Positions 8,420 to 18,129 are shown, counted from the first letter of the stretch. The stretch: DNA of 64,000 nt from Nonomuraea sp. NEAU-A123 (GCF_018603905.1 NZ_JAHFZZ010000011.1:62001-126000); one strand, 5' to 3'. Notes: a model not told the origin generated them from the sequence alone. Numbers and translations: made by a program.

Positions 8420-11296
8420 GTGAGCATCCACGCGGTGAGCCCGCTGTTCGTCGGCCGCGCCGCGGAGTTGGGCGCGCTTGACGGTGCCCTGGCCGGCGCC
8501 CGGACCGGCGCGGCGGCCACCGTGCTGGTCGGCGGCGAGGCGGGGGTCGGCAAGACGCGCTTCATCAAGGAGTTCGCCGATCGGGCGGGCGACGCGATGG
8601 TGCTCGTCGGCGGCTGCCTGGAGCTGGGCACCGAGGGCCTGCCGTTCGCCCCTTTCACCGCGGTGCTGCGCGGCCTGGTGCGCACGCTCGGCCGCGACGG
8701 CGTGGCGGCCTTGGTGCCCGGCGGCACCACGCGCGGGCTGGCCCGGCTGCTGCCCGAGTTCGGCGAGCCCGACGGCGACGGCCCCGAGGCCCGCGCCCGG
8801 CTCTTCGAGCAGTTGCTCGGCCTTCTGGAGCGGCTGGCGGAGGACCGGCCGATCGTCCTGGTCATCGAGGACGCCCACTGGGCCGACCGCTCCACTCGCG
8901 ACCTGCTCTCGTTCCTGGTCCGCTACCAGCGTTCCGACGTACGGCTGCTGATCGTCGTCACCTATCGCTCCGATGAGCTGCACCGCACCCACCCGCTGCG
9001 CCCGCTGCTGGCCGAGCTGGGCCGCGTCGGCTGGGTGGCCAGGCTGGAGCTGCGCAGGCTCACCCGCAGGGAGGTCGTCGAGCAGGCGGCGAGCATCCTG
9101 GAGCGCGAGCTGTCCGACCTCGACATGGACCTGGTCTACGCGCGCAGCGAGGGCAACCCGCTGTTCGTGGAGGCACTGCTCAGCGAGTCCGGCGCCGGCG
9201 AGGCGCTGCCGGAGTCGCTGCGCGACCTGCTGCTCGCCAGTGTCGAGCGGCTGCCCGACGACACCCAGGAGCTGCTCCGCGTGGCCAGCGCGGGCGGCCA
9301 GCGCATCGAGCACGACCTGCTGTCCGCCGTCGCCGGGATGGACGACGGGGCCCTGTCCAACGCGCTGCGGCCCGCCGTGGCCGGCAACGTGCTCGTCGTG
9401 GACGGCGAAGGCTACTCGTTCAGGCACGCGCTGATCCGCGAGGCGCTCCACGACGACCTGCTGCCGGGCGAGCACACCCGCCTGCACACTCGCTTCGCCC
9501 AGGCGCTGGAGCACGACCTGTCGATCCTGCCCGCCCCGCGCGGCGCGATCGAGCTGGCCCACCACTGGCACTCCGCCCACGACACCACCTGGGCGCTGGT
9601 CAGCGCCTGGCGCGCGGCCGCCGCCGCCCGCCGCTCCGCCGCCTACGACGAGCAGCACAGGATGCTGTCCCGGGTGCTGGAGCTGTGGGATCAGGTGCCC
9701 GACGCCGCGGAGCGCATCGGCACCGACCGCGTCAACGTGCTCCGGCAGACGGCCACGGTCGCCCACCTGGCGGGCGAGTACGAACGCGCGATCGCCCTGG
9801 CCGGCGCCGGGCTCGCCGAGGTCGACGAGGCGGCCGAGCCGGCCACGGCCGCCAGGCTGCTGCGGCAGCGCGGTCTCACCGGCTACGACCTCAGCCGCCC
9901 CGGCCATGTCGACGATCTGCGCCGGGCGGCGTCGCTGGTGCCGGCCGACAAGCCCGCTCTGCGGGCCCAGGTGCTGGAGACCCTGGCGCGCATGCTCTAC
10001 GACGGCTGGCAGGAGAAGATCTCCACGGCCCGGCTGGCCATGGAGATCGGCCACGAGGTGGGCGACGCCAACACCGAGGCGCACGCGCTGATCACCCTGA
10101 CCTGGGCGCGCTGCCAGTTCTCCGACGTCGACGCCAACCTGGGCGGGTTCGCCGAAGCGCGCCGCATCTCGGCCTCGGCCGACGCCTACAACGCGATGCT
10201 GCGCTGCGCCATCTCCGAGTCCGACGTGCTGGAGGGCGCGGGCCGGCACGAACGGGCCGCCCAGGTCGCCCGCGACGGCATCGCCGAGGCCGAACGCTAC
10301 GGGGTGGCGCGCACCTCGGGCACGTTCCTGTCGATCAACCTGGCCGAGCCCCTAATGTCGCTCGGGCACTGGGACGAGGCGCTGAAGGTGATCGAGCACG
10401 CCCTGGAGCTCGCGCCGCCGCTGCCCTACCGCGCCAGCCTGCAGGGGATCGCCTCCGACATCGCGCTCGCGCGCGGGCGGATCGATCGGGCCGAGGAGCT
10501 GTTCGCGGCCTCGCGCAGCGTGCTGGCGCGCGGGCGGTTCCGTGACCAGAGCGTGCTGCCGCACGCTCGCAGGGAGGTCGAGCTGCTGCTGGCGCGGGGG
10601 CGCCTGGACGAGGCGCGGGAGGCGGCGGCTCGGACGCTGCGCGAGCAAGATCTGGTGGCCAGCCCGCGATACGCGTGGCCGTTGCTGGTGACGTTCGCGC
10701 AGCTCGGCGGGGAGGTCGGGGCGGAGCTGCGGTCGGTCGCGGGATGGCTGGAGGCTGCGGGCGACTACCAGCAGGCCCTGCGTCTCACCTTCATGGCTTT
10801 GGCGGGCCTGTCGGAGTCCGAAGCTGGGTCTGAGGGTGCGCGGGTCAAGGCGTGGGACGCGGCTGTGGAGGCTTGGGCGGGGCTGCGGCAGCCATACTCC
10901 GAAGCTCGGGCTCTGGAAGGCGCCGCCCGTGCGGCGCTGGAGGCCGGTGATCGGCAGGGGGCCGGGGTCCGGCTGGCGAGAGCCCGGGAGCTGGCCGAGC
11001 AGCTCGGTGCGACGCCGCTGGTCGAGCGGCTGGACGCGTTCGCGCGGCGGGGCCGCATCGCCGTTGCCGACGAGCCGGCGCCCGACGGGCTGCCGTTGGG
11101 GCTGACGGCGCGTGAGCTGGAGGTGCTGCGGCAGGTGGCCGAGGGGCACAGCAACCGGGAGATCGCGGGGAAGCTGTTCATCTCGGTCAAGACCGTGAGC
11201 GTGCACGTCTCCAACATCCTGGCCAAACTGGGCGTCGCCTCCCGTGGCGAGGCCTCCGCCGTGGCTCATCGGATCCGGCTCTTCGCCGGGGAGTGA
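8420..11296 (+). CDS. LAL-type LuxR family transcriptional regulator (AAA ATPase plus HTH)
   Basis: A 958-residue protein from GTG 8420. The N-terminal third is a STAND-type ATPase with Walker A GGEAGVGKTRF (about 38-48) and Walker B region LVIEDAHWADRSTRDLL. The middle is helical repeats of TPR type. The last 65 residues are a LuxR/GerE helix-turn-helix (LTARELEVLRQVAEGHSNRE, then KTVSVHVSNILAKLGV). Such proteins activate transcription when ATP and an inducer are bound, often for sugar or secondary-metabolite genes. The target is not evident from the neighbours. The size is typical for the LAL class (about 900-1000 residues). Confidence 0.93.
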   Translation: MSIHAVSPLFVGRAAELGALDGALAGARTGAAATVLVGGEAGVGKTRFIKEFADRAGDAMVLVGGCLELGTEGLPFAPFTAVLRGLVRTLGRDGVAALVPGGTTRGLARLLPEFGEPDGDGPEARARLFEQLLGLLERLAEDRPIVLVIEDAHWADRSTRDLLSFLVRYQRSDVRLLIVVTYRSDELHRTHPLRPLLAELGRVGWVARLELRRLTRREVVEQAASILERELSDLDMDLVYARSEGNPLFVEALLSESGAGEALPESLRDLLLASVERLPDDTQELLRVASAGGQRIEHDLLSAVAGMDDGALSNALRPAVAGNVLVVDGEGYSFRHALIREALHDDLLPGEHTRLHTRFAQALEHDLSILPAPRGAIELAHHWHSAHDTTWALVSAWRAAAAARRSAAYDEQHRMLSRVLELWDQVPDAAERIGTDRVNVLRQTATVAHLAGEYERAIALAGAGLAEVDEAAEPATAARLLRQRGLTGYDLSRPGHVDDLRRAASLVPADKPALRAQVLETLARMLYDGWQEKISTARLAMEIGHEVGDANTEAHALITLTWARCQFSDVDANLGGFAEARRISASADAYNAMLRCAISESDVLEGAGRHERAAQVARDGIAEAERYGVARTSGTFLSINLAEPLMSLGHWDEALKVIEHALELAPPLPYRASLQGIASDIALARGRIDRAEELFAASRSVLARGRFRDQSVLPHARREVELLLARGRLDEAREAAARTLREQDLVASPRYAWPLLVTFAQLGGEVGAELRSVAGWLEAAGDYQQALRLTFMALAGLSESEAGSEGARVKAWDAAVEAWAGLRQPYSEARALEGAARAALEAGDRQGAGVRLARARELAEQLGATPLVERLDAFARRGRIAVADEPAPDGLPLGLTARELEVLRQVAEGHSNREIAGKLFISVKTVSVHVSNILAKLGVASRGEASAVAHRIRLFAGE

Positions 11297-11324
11297 TCGA
11301 CGTCAAGGCCGCGTCGGTGCGCGG

Positions 11325-14000
11325 TCAGCCGGTGAGCTGGGCTTCCAGGCGGTAGCCGTCGACCGTGACGTACACCTGGTCGCCGGCGCGGGCGTTGAGG
11401 CGCATGAGCACCGGCTGGAGCGAGTCGAACACCGGCTGGTGGCCCTGCCAGACCAGCACGATGGCGTTGTCTCCCGGGCCCGTGACCGACAGGAGGGTGC
11501 CGGGGCGCATGCCGAGCTGCGTGGCGTACCCCTCGGGCACCGGGACCGGGCCGCCCCGGAGGTGTTCGTTGGTGACCTCGATGCGCTGCCAGCGGCGCGG
11601 GTCCGACGAAGGACTCGGCGGCGGGGGCGGCGGGGTGGCGGGAGTGCCCGCGAGCGTGCCCGGCAGCATGCCGGACCGGCCGCCCGAGAGGGCGGACAGC
11701 GTGGCGAGGGCCGCCGAGGGGTCGATGGACTTGCTCTCGGCCGAGGGGATGGGCTGGCCGCCCCTGTGGTGGTGGCCGTTGGCTCCGGGGGTACGCCGGG
11801 GGAGCGGCTGGGCCGGTGACGGCGCGGACGCGACGGGGTCCGACGTGTCCGGCAGCGCGTCGAGCCAGGCCTTGGCCGAGTGCGCGCGGATGCCCAGCTC
11901 GCTGAGCAGCTCCACGACGTCGGTGTCGGCGGGCTGGCCGGCCAGCAACTGCCTGGTACGGGCCTGCAGGCCGTGAAGGTCGCCGACCACCAGCCAGCCG
12001 TCCTGGAGGCGGCGGTCGGGCATCAGCGTCACGAGCACCCGCCAGAGCGGCGTACGCAGCGACGGGACCATCACCGGGTGGGCCGGGTCGGCGCCGATGA
12101 GCTGATCCTGGGTGGCGGCCGCGCCGAGCCACTCCGTCAGCCGGAACATGTGCCCGGTGACCGGCGCCGACTCCGACGAGCGCAGCCAGTGCAGCACGCG
12201 TTCCTCGGCCGTCCGCTGTGCCTGGGAGAGGATGTCCCGGTCGACGAGCATCTTGTGGGCGAGCGTACGCAGGCTGACGGGGTCTTCGGCGAACAGGCGG
12301 TGTACGGCCACCGCGAGGGCCAGCTTGTCCAGGCTGCGGAACAGGTTGTCGACGACCCGGACCATGGCGTGGTCGGTCTCGGAGGGGGTGGGCGGCGCCG
12401 GTGCGGCATTGCCGGCCGGCACCGGGGCGCTGTACGTGCTGCCGTTGCCCGCGGCGCCCGCCGCCGGGACGGGGCCGGTGTGGGTGTCCGCGTTCGGGGT
12501 GCGGGGCGTTTTGCCCAGGTCGCCTGGGAAGCTGCCTCCGGTGGGTGATCCGTTGCCTGTGGGCGTTCCGGTGCCCGCGAGTGGCCCGACAGCGGGGAAT
12601 TGCCCGGTGCCGGTGACAGATCCGGGCGCGAACAGTCCGGCGGCCGGGAGCGGTCCGGTGTGGGGTTTCCCGCCGGGTTCGGCGCCCGGGAGGGGACTCT
12701 GCTGGGTCGGTCCGTCAGCACGGTCGGCGACAGGCCCGGTGTGCGGGCCGCCAGAGGCGACCGGGCTACCTGGGGTGACCGGGCCGCCGGTGGTGAGCGG
12801 GCTGCCGATGGGCGGCGTGCCGGCCTGAGACCCGGCGGTGGGGTGCGGACCGGTGTGCGGGCCGGCGGTGGGATGCGGGCCCGTGTGCGGACTGGCAGCA
12901 GCGTGCGGGCCGGTCTGCGGACCGGCGGTGGAATGCGGGCCGGTGCGATCGGGGCTCGCGTTGCCTGGGGCGTTGGTGCCTGGGACCCCGGGGCCGGGGA
13001 GGCCGGTGCCCGGGAAGCCGCCGCCCTGCTGGTTGGCGCCGGGCGGGTTGGTGCCGGGGGCATTCGTGTCCTGGCGGGCCGCCTGGGGCCCGGACTGGGG
13101 CTGCGGAGCGGCCAGCGGCTGCCCCCCGGTCGTGGACTGCGAGCCGTCCTTGTTCAGCGCCTGGAACGAGCCGGTCTGAGCCGGTCCGCCCGGCGCGGGG
13201 AACGAGCCGGTCTGAGCCGGTCCATTCGATGCGGGGAACGAGCCGGTCTGGCGGGCGGCGCCGCTCTGAGCGGCGAAGGAGCCTGTCTGGGGCCCGCCTT
13301 GATCGGCGAAGGAACCCGTCTGGGCAGCACCCTGGCCCGGGAAGGAGCCGGTCTGGCGTTGGGCGGTGCCGTTCTCGTGGGCCACGGGGTGCGGGCCGGT
13401 GTGCGCCGGGCTCTGGACCGGGCCGCCGTCGCGCTGGCCGGGGACCGTGCCGCGCTGGAGCGGACGGGTCACCTCTGGGCCCTGTGCCGGACGGACCGGC
13501 TGCCGGCTCTGTCCCGGGTGGACGCCGGGCCGGGCCTGTGCCGGGCCGGGCTGCTGGGCGGACTGGCCGGGTTCGCGTTGGATCGGGATGCGGCTGAGCA
13601 CCTCGCGGAACACCGAGCCGATCACCACTTCAGGCGTGGCCGACGGGGTGCCCAGATCGCCGGGCGAGAGGCGGCGCAGTCGCTGCCAGCCTCCCAGGCC
13701 GGTGATCGCCGTCCTGGTGGCCTCCGGCCAGCCGGGCAGCGCCGGGTCGATGTGGTGCACGGTCAGCGCGGGTAGCACGTCGGCGAGTGCCAGATGGTCC
13801 CAGCGGGACGAGGCCAGCAACGCGAGCCGGTCGCAGATCCAGTCGAGGCCGGCCGTACCGAGAGCCCTCGACAGGGCGACGGACGACCACCACCCGGCGG
13901 GCAGGCGCGGATCCCCCAGCGCCTCCGCGACTTGCTGGGGACGGCTCCAGCGCAAGGCAGGGACCAGGTCGCTCAGGCAGATCGATGACTCGACTTCCAT
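11325..14000 (-). CDS. Large repeat-rich protein of unknown function
   Basis: An 891-residue protein with three parts. Residues 1-140 are a globular helical region (MEVESSICLSDLVPALRW onward). Residues about 140-550 are low-complexity Gly/Pro/Gln/Thr sequence with six QTGSF motifs and many HTGPH/TAG units. Residues about 560-891 are globular again, including a Leu-rich helical part (RTLAHKMLVDRDILSQAQ, loosely helix-turn-helix-like) and a final beta-rich domain ending VYVTVDGYRLEAQLTG. No signal peptide or membrane helix is seen, so it is probably cytoplasmic. I do not recognise the family. It is the only gene of its transcription unit, with about 80 bases to the psuK end. Confidence 0.75.
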   Translation of the reverse strand: MEVESSICLSDLVPALRWSRPQQVAEALGDPRLPAGWWSSVALSRALGTAGLDWICDRLALLASSRWDHLALADVLPALTVHHIDPALPGWPEATRTAITGLGGWQRLRRLSPGDLGTPSATPEVVIGSVFREVLSRIPIQREPGQSAQQPGPAQARPGVHPGQSRQPVRPAQGPEVTRPLQRGTVPGQRDGGPVQSPAHTGPHPVAHENGTAQRQTGSFPGQGAAQTGSFADQGGPQTGSFAAQSGAARQTGSFPASNGPAQTGSFPAPGGPAQTGSFQALNKDGSQSTTGGQPLAAPQPQSGPQAARQDTNAPGTNPPGANQQGGGFPGTGLPGPGVPGTNAPGNASPDRTGPHSTAGPQTGPHAAASPHTGPHPTAGPHTGPHPTAGSQAGTPPIGSPLTTGGPVTPGSPVASGGPHTGPVADRADGPTQQSPLPGAEPGGKPHTGPLPAAGLFAPGSVTGTGQFPAVGPLAGTGTPTGNGSPTGGSFPGDLGKTPRTPNADTHTGPVPAAGAAGNGSTYSAPVPAGNAAPAPPTPSETDHAMVRVVDNLFRSLDKLALAVAVHRLFAEDPVSLRTLAHKMLVDRDILSQAQRTAEERVLHWLRSSESAPVTGHMFRLTEWLGAAATQDQLIGADPAHPVMVPSLRTPLWRVLVTLMPDRRLQDGWLVVGDLHGLQARTRQLLAGQPADTDVVELLSELGIRAHSAKAWLDALPDTSDPVASAPSPAQPLPRRTPGANGHHHRGGQPIPSAESKSIDPSAALATLSALSGGRSGMLPGTLAGTPATPPPPPPSPSSDPRRWQRIEVTNEHLRGGPVPVPEGYATQLGMRPGTLLSVTGPGDNAIVLVWQGHQPVFDSLQPVLMRLNARAGDQVYVTVDGYRLEAQLTG
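12600..13400. repeat. Degenerate coding repeats (TGSF/TGPH units)
   Basis: This stretch of the repeat-rich gene holds many short imperfect direct repeats, for example GAGCCGGTCTG and GTGCGGGCCGGTGTG, which translate to QTGSF and HTGPH units on the minus strand. It is protein-coding low complexity, not an intergenic repeat array. Confidence 0.7.
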
Positions 14001-14083
14001 CGGCGGACCTTATCCTCCCCAGTGAGCCGCGTGTTGCTACTCAATACGCATGTGGTTAATGGTGCAGCCTACGCGGCAAGCTA

Positions 14084-15013
14084 TCAATCGGTGTGAATAG
14101 GGTAAAGAAGGTTCAGCTCCAAACCGTACCGTGGCCGACCGCCCACCAGGGCCACACACTCGGCTCCGGCCCGGCATCCGGCCTCCAAAGACTGCCCTTC
14201 ACCGGCACCGTTCAACCTTGCTGTGAGATATCCCGCAGCGAACGCGTCGCCCGCTCCCGTCGAGTCCACGACCTTCGCTGGAACCCCAGCTGTCGCGGCC
14301 GTCACGGTGCCGTCCGAAGCTGCCAGCGCGCCCTGGGGTCCCAGCTTGACGATCGCGGTGCCGTACCTCTCGCTGAGCAGTTCGGCGGCGCGCTGAGGGG
14401 TCGGCGCTCCGGTGAGGAGGAGGGCCTCGTCCCGGTTGGGGATGATGAGGTCGGCGGGGGCGGATTCGCGGAGGAACCGGTCGATGCCGAACTCGTGCAG
14501 GAAGCCGGTCGAGGCGGGATCCACGCTGATGGCCACCCCGGCGGCGCGGGCCTCGGCCATGGCGAGCCTGGCCAGCCGCAGCCCGGGCTCGGCGAAGAGC
14601 GTGTAGCCGGACAGGTGCAGGCGGCCCACCCCGTCGAGCAGGGAGCCGTCCCAGTCCTCGGCGGAGATCCGGCCGCCCGCGCCCCGGTTGGTGAGGAACG
14701 AGCGTTCGCCGGTCCGGTCCACCATCGAGATCACGATCGCCGTCGGATGGTCGGGGTCGACGCGTACGTGCGGGCGCACCCCGGTCTTGATCAGCTCGGC
14801 GGTGTGCCACTCACTGCTGTCGTAGCCGAGCCTGGCCAGCAGCCGTACGTCGGCGCCCAGGTGGGCGGCCCAGGAGGCGGTGTTCGCGCCGGAGCCGCCG
14901 GGACGGAGCACGATGTCGGCGGCCGTGTCGGTGCCCGACATGACCGGCGAGTCGTGCAGGGCCACCACATCGGTGACGACGTCGCCGATGACGAGGAGGC
15001 CGGTGCCGGTCAC
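14084..15013 (-). CDS. psuK: PfkB family kinase, probable pseudouridine kinase
   Basis: A 309-residue ribokinase-fold protein. It has the N-terminal PfkB signature region (LRPGGSGANTASWAAHLGA, about 36-54) and the C-terminal catalytic signature STGAGDAFAAGYLTA with the Asp base. PsuK phosphorylates pseudouridine to its 5'-phosphate. The assignment rests on its 4-base overlap with psuG, whose product cleaves that phosphate to uracil and ribose 5-phosphate. Without that neighbour it could only be called a PfkB carbohydrate or nucleoside kinase. Confidence 0.85.
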   Translation of the reverse strand: MTGTGLLVIGDVVTDVVALHDSPVMSGTDTAADIVLRPGGSGANTASWAAHLGADVRLLARLGYDSSEWHTAELIKTGVRPHVRVDPDHPTAIVISMVDRTGERSFLTNRGAGGRISAEDWDGSLLDGVGRLHLSGYTLFAEPGLRLARLAMAEARAAGVAISVDPASTGFLHEFGIDRFLRESAPADLIIPNRDEALLLTGAPTPQRAAELLSERYGTAIVKLGPQGALAASDGTVTAATAGVPAKVVDSTGAGDAFAAGYLTARLNGAGEGQSLEAGCRAGAECVALVGGRPRYGLELNLLYPIHTD

Positions 15014-15936
15014 GCTCGTGACCAGGAGAGCGCAATCTGGGCCGCGAGGGTGACGTTGCCGCGGACCGCGGCCAGGTTCGCCTCCAGGGAGGCGCCGCCG
15101 GTGCCGTCCACCAGGTAGCCGAGGAGGAACGGGGTGATCTTCTGCCCGGTCACGCCCTCGCGGTCGGCGGCGGCCAGCGCCTCGCTCAGCACGCGGTCGT
15201 GCAGGGCCGGGTCGAGCTGCCGGTCCACCGGGATGGGGTTGGCGACGATCAGCGCGCTCTCCTGACCGCCGAACGCGTCCTGGCCGCGCATGATGGCCGC
15301 GGCCTCGTCGGCCGACTCGATCCGCCAGTCGATCGGCTCACCGGAGGAGTGCAGGTAGAAGCCGGGGAAGGTGTCCGTACGGTATCCCGCCACGGTCACG
15401 CCGCGGGTCTCCAGGCGCTGGAGGGTCGCGGGCACGTCCAGGATCGACTTGACCCCGGCGCACACGATGGTGATCCGGGTACGCGCGAGCGTGTCGAGGT
15501 CGGCCGACTCGTCCTGTTCCTGGACCCAGCCCCGGTGCACGCCGCCGAGCCCGCCGGTGGCGAAGATCCGGATGCCCGCGCGGGCCGCCAGGAACGAGGT
15601 GGCCGACACGGTCGTCGCACCGCTCGCCTTCAGCGCCGCCGCCACCGGAAGGTCGCGCCGGCTCAGCTTGCGCAGGTCCGACTCGGTCGCGATGCGTTCG
15701 AGCTCCACGCCGTTCAGGCCCACGTGGGCGACGCCGTCGAGCACCGCGATCGTGGCCGGTACGGCACCAGCCGACCTGACGATGTCCTCCAGCTCCCGGG
15801 CGACCTCCAGGTTGCGCGGCTGCGGCAGGCCGTGCGAGATGATCGTGGACTCCAGGGCCACGACGGGAGCGCCGGTGGCGAGGGCTTCGGCGACCTCGTC
15901 GGACGGCCGGAGGATGGGGTCGGCGGCGTGCTGCAT
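15010..15936 (-). CDS. psuG: Pseudouridine-5'-phosphate glycosidase
   Basis: A 308-residue PsuG/IndA-type protein. It has ALESTIISHGLPQPRN near the start, the central RRDLPVAAALKASGATTVSA and IFATGGLGGVHRG, and NPIPVDRQL toward the end, all hallmark stretches of this family. It reversibly converts pseudouridine 5'-phosphate to uracil and ribose 5-phosphate, which salvages modified RNA. It is first in a two-gene operon with psuK, preceded by a purine-rich site (GAAGGAG) and a gap of about 105 bases to the divergently positioned transporter end. Confidence 0.95.
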   Translation of the reverse strand: MQHAADPILRPSDEVAEALATGAPVVALESTIISHGLPQPRNLEVARELEDIVRSAGAVPATIAVLDGVAHVGLNGVELERIATESDLRKLSRRDLPVAAALKASGATTVSATSFLAARAGIRIFATGGLGGVHRGWVQEQDESADLDTLARTRITIVCAGVKSILDVPATLQRLETRGVTVAGYRTDTFPGFYLHSSGEPIDWRIESADEAAAIMRGQDAFGGQESALIVANPIPVDRQLDPALHDRVLSEALAAADREGVTGQKITPFLLGYLVDGTGGASLEANLAAVRGNVTLAAQIALSWSRA

Positions 15937-16043
15937 GCGGGTTTCGTGCTCCTTCGTACGGCGGCTTTATGGAACGGTCTACTTTACGAAGTTTGTTCCG
16001 CTTAAGCACGTTACGGATGGACCGGCCGCACGTCCACCGATGA

Positions 16044-17168
16044 TCACACGAGGAGCATGACACCCGCGAGCGAGACGGCCCCGACCAGGCCGGTGGCAAT
16101 GGCGCCGAGCAGCAGTGCGCGCCCGCCCTTGACCAGTATGCGGGCATCGATCCCCGTACCGAGGCCGAACAGGGCCGCGGCCATGAGGACGTTCGTGACC
16201 TGGGGGATCGCGGTGGTCACGACGTCGGGGACCAGGCCGGTGCTGCGCAGCGCCACCATCGCCAGGAACCCGGCCACGAACAGCGGGATGACCGGTGGCC
16301 GCTTGGACTGGCCGGGAGCAACGGCGTGGCGGTGGCGGCGGTAGGAGGTCAGGGCGACGATCGGGGCGAGGAGGATGACGCGTCCCAGCTTGACCGTGAC
16401 GGCGGTGACCAGCACGCCCGATGCGGCCCCGATCGCGGCCACCTGGGCCACCTCGTGCACGGCGGCCCCGGCCCACACACCCAGTTGCGTCGGTGACAGC
16501 CCGAGCCAGGACGCCGCCAGCGGTACGAGGACGATGGCGGTGGTGCCGTACAGGACGACCACGCTGAGCGCGCTGGCCGCGTCATCGTCGGAGGAGTCGT
16601 CGGTGCTCTCGCGCATGGCCGCGATCGCGGCGGCGCCGCAGATCGAGACGCCGGTGGCGACCAGCAGCGACGTGCCCGGCGTGAGGCCGAGACGGCGGCC
16701 GATCAGCGGAGTCAGCGTGAACGTGACGCCGGTCGCCAGCACCACGACGGCCACCGTCCGCCACCCCAGCGCCAGCACCTGCGGCACCGCGATCTGCAGG
16801 CCGAGCAGCACGATCGCGGTACGCAGCACCCGCTTCGCGACGAACCGCAGACCGGGCTTGAGCCGCTCGCCGACGCCCACCAGGTTCGCCAGCGCCGCGC
16901 CCGACACCACGGCGACGACCGCGGGGCTGAGCACGGGCACGAAATGGTTCACGACCAGCGCTAACACCACCGCCAGCGCCGCCGCACCGACGCCAGGCAG
17001 CCGATCATCAAGCCGGCGGGCACCGAGGCGACGGCCGCCGAGCGGACTGTGGTCACTCGGACGGTCGCCGCTCCGGCGGTCACCAGGTGGGTGGTCGCCG
17101 GGTCGGTCACCACCCAGGCGACGATCACCAGGCGGACGATCGTGCGGCAGACGGGCGGTGAAGGACAT
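16044..17168 (-). CDS. YeiH/UPF0324 family putative exporter
   Basis: A 374-residue polytopic protein with about ten hydrophobic segments. It has the family stretches LKPGLRFVAKRVLRTAIVLL, SICGAAAIAA, GVWAGAAVHEVAQVAA and ALFGLGTGID. Members of this family are putative sulfate or sulfonate exporters; the substrate here is unproven. ATG 17168 (MSFTARLPHD) gives an unusual charged N-terminus of GDR-type repeats before the first helix, so the true start could be further in. It is divergent from a LysR gene, the same pairing as yeiH/yeiE in enterobacteria. The open frame running on to 19034 is not coding. Confidence 0.85.
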   Translation of the reverse strand: MSFTARLPHDRPPGDRRLGGDRPGDHPPGDRRSGDRPSDHSPLGGRRLGARRLDDRLPGVGAAALAVVLALVVNHFVPVLSPAVVAVVSGAALANLVGVGERLKPGLRFVAKRVLRTAIVLLGLQIAVPQVLALGWRTVAVVVLATGVTFTLTPLIGRRLGLTPGTSLLVATGVSICGAAAIAAMRESTDDSSDDDAASALSVVVLYGTTAIVLVPLAASWLGLSPTQLGVWAGAAVHEVAQVAAIGAASGVLVTAVTVKLGRVILLAPIVALTSYRRHRHAVAPGQSKRPPVIPLFVAGFLAMVALRSTGLVPDVVTTAIPQVTNVLMAAALFGLGTGIDARILVKGGRALLLGAIATGLVGAVSLAGVMLLV

Positions 17169-17224
17169 GATCCCAGTGTTCTGAGTGCCGGGAGGGCTCG
17201 GTAGCCATCCGTTGCCTGGTAGGT

Positions 17225-17241
17225 CATAGCCTGTGGCTATG
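17225..17241. promoter_or_regulatory. Perfect inverted repeat at the LysR gene start
   Basis: CATAGCC-TGT-GGCTATG is a perfect 7-bp inverted repeat that includes the LysR start codon (ATG 17239). Its position between the divergent LysR and exporter genes makes it a candidate autoregulatory site. Confidence 0.45.
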
Positions 17242-18129
17242 AGTACGCTGCCGGATCTCGACTCGCTGAAGCTCCTGGTCGACGTGGGCGAGCTGGGCAG
17301 CCTGGGGCAGGCGGCCAAGGTCGCGGGCATCGCCCAGCCGTCGGCCAGCAAGCGGATCGCGCACCTGGAGCGCCGTCTGGGCCTGCCGCTGCTGGAGCGT
17401 ACGCCGCGCGGGTCGACGCTGACCGCCGAGGGCAAGATGGTGGCGGGCTGGGCCGCGCAGGTGCTCGCCGCCGCCCAGGAGCTGATGCGCGCCGCCCAGG
17501 CGGTACGGCACAGCGGAGCGGCCCATTTGCGGGTGGCGGCGAGCATGACGGTGGCCGAGTACCTGGTGCCGCGCTGGCTGGGCGAGTTGCAGAACCGGGA
17601 GCCTGGCGTCCAGGTCGGCCTCGACGTGGTGAACTCCGCCGACGTCGCCGCCCGGGTGCTGGCAGGGGAGGTGGAGCTGGGCTTCGTCGAGGGGCCGAGC
17701 GTGCCCGAGGGACTGGCCAGCCGCGTGGTGGGCACCGACCGGCTGGTGGTCGTGGTGGCGCCGGGGCATGCCTGGGCGCGACGCCGTACCGCGCTCAAAG
17801 GGGCGGAGCTGGCCGCCACGCCGCTCGTCGTGCGCGAGCCCGGGTCGGGCACGAGGGAGACGCTGGACGTGGCGTTCAGGAGCCTGCACCGCGCCAGCCC
17901 GCGGCTGGAGCTGGGATCGAACTCGGCCGTCAAGGGCGCCGCCCAGGCCGGGTCGGCGCCCGCGGTGCTCAGCGGGTACGCCGTGGAGTCGGAGGTGGCC
18001 ACGGGGCGCCTGGTCGAAGTGCCGCTCGCGGGCCTGAACCTGGTCAGGAACCTGCGCGCGGTGTGGCGCCGCGGCCGCACACTCGCCGCCCCGGCCGCCA
18101 CCCTCCTGGCGATCGCCAGCCGCCCATGA
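17239..18129 (+). CDS. LysR family transcriptional regulator
   Basis: A protein of 296 residues from ATG 17239 (GTG 17233 adds two). The N-terminal winged helix is typical (LDSLKLLVDVGELGSLGQAA, then QPSASKRIAHLERRLGLPLL). It is followed by a substrate-binding domain from about residue 90 with LRVAASMTVAEYLVPRWL. It probably senses a small ligand and controls the divergent YeiH-type exporter and itself. Confidence 0.92.
   Translation: MSTLPDLDSLKLLVDVGELGSLGQAAKVAGIAQPSASKRIAHLERRLGLPLLERTPRGSTLTAEGKMVAGWAAQVLAAAQELMRAAQAVRHSGAAHLRVAASMTVAEYLVPRWLGELQNREPGVQVGLDVVNSADVAARVLAGEVELGFVEGPSVPEGLASRVVGTDRLVVVVAPGHAWARRRTALKGAELAATPLVVREPGSGTRETLDVAFRSLHRASPRLELGSNSAVKGAAQAGSAPAVLSGYAVESEVATGRLVEVPLAGLNLVRNLRAVWRRGRTLAAPAATLLAIASRP

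Noticed and set aside
8363..10249. Open frame of 628 codons antisense to the LAL regulator
   Set aside because: It mirrors the high-GC third positions of the real gene, shows no domain, and is dominated by Gly/Gln/Arg/Val typical of shadow frames.
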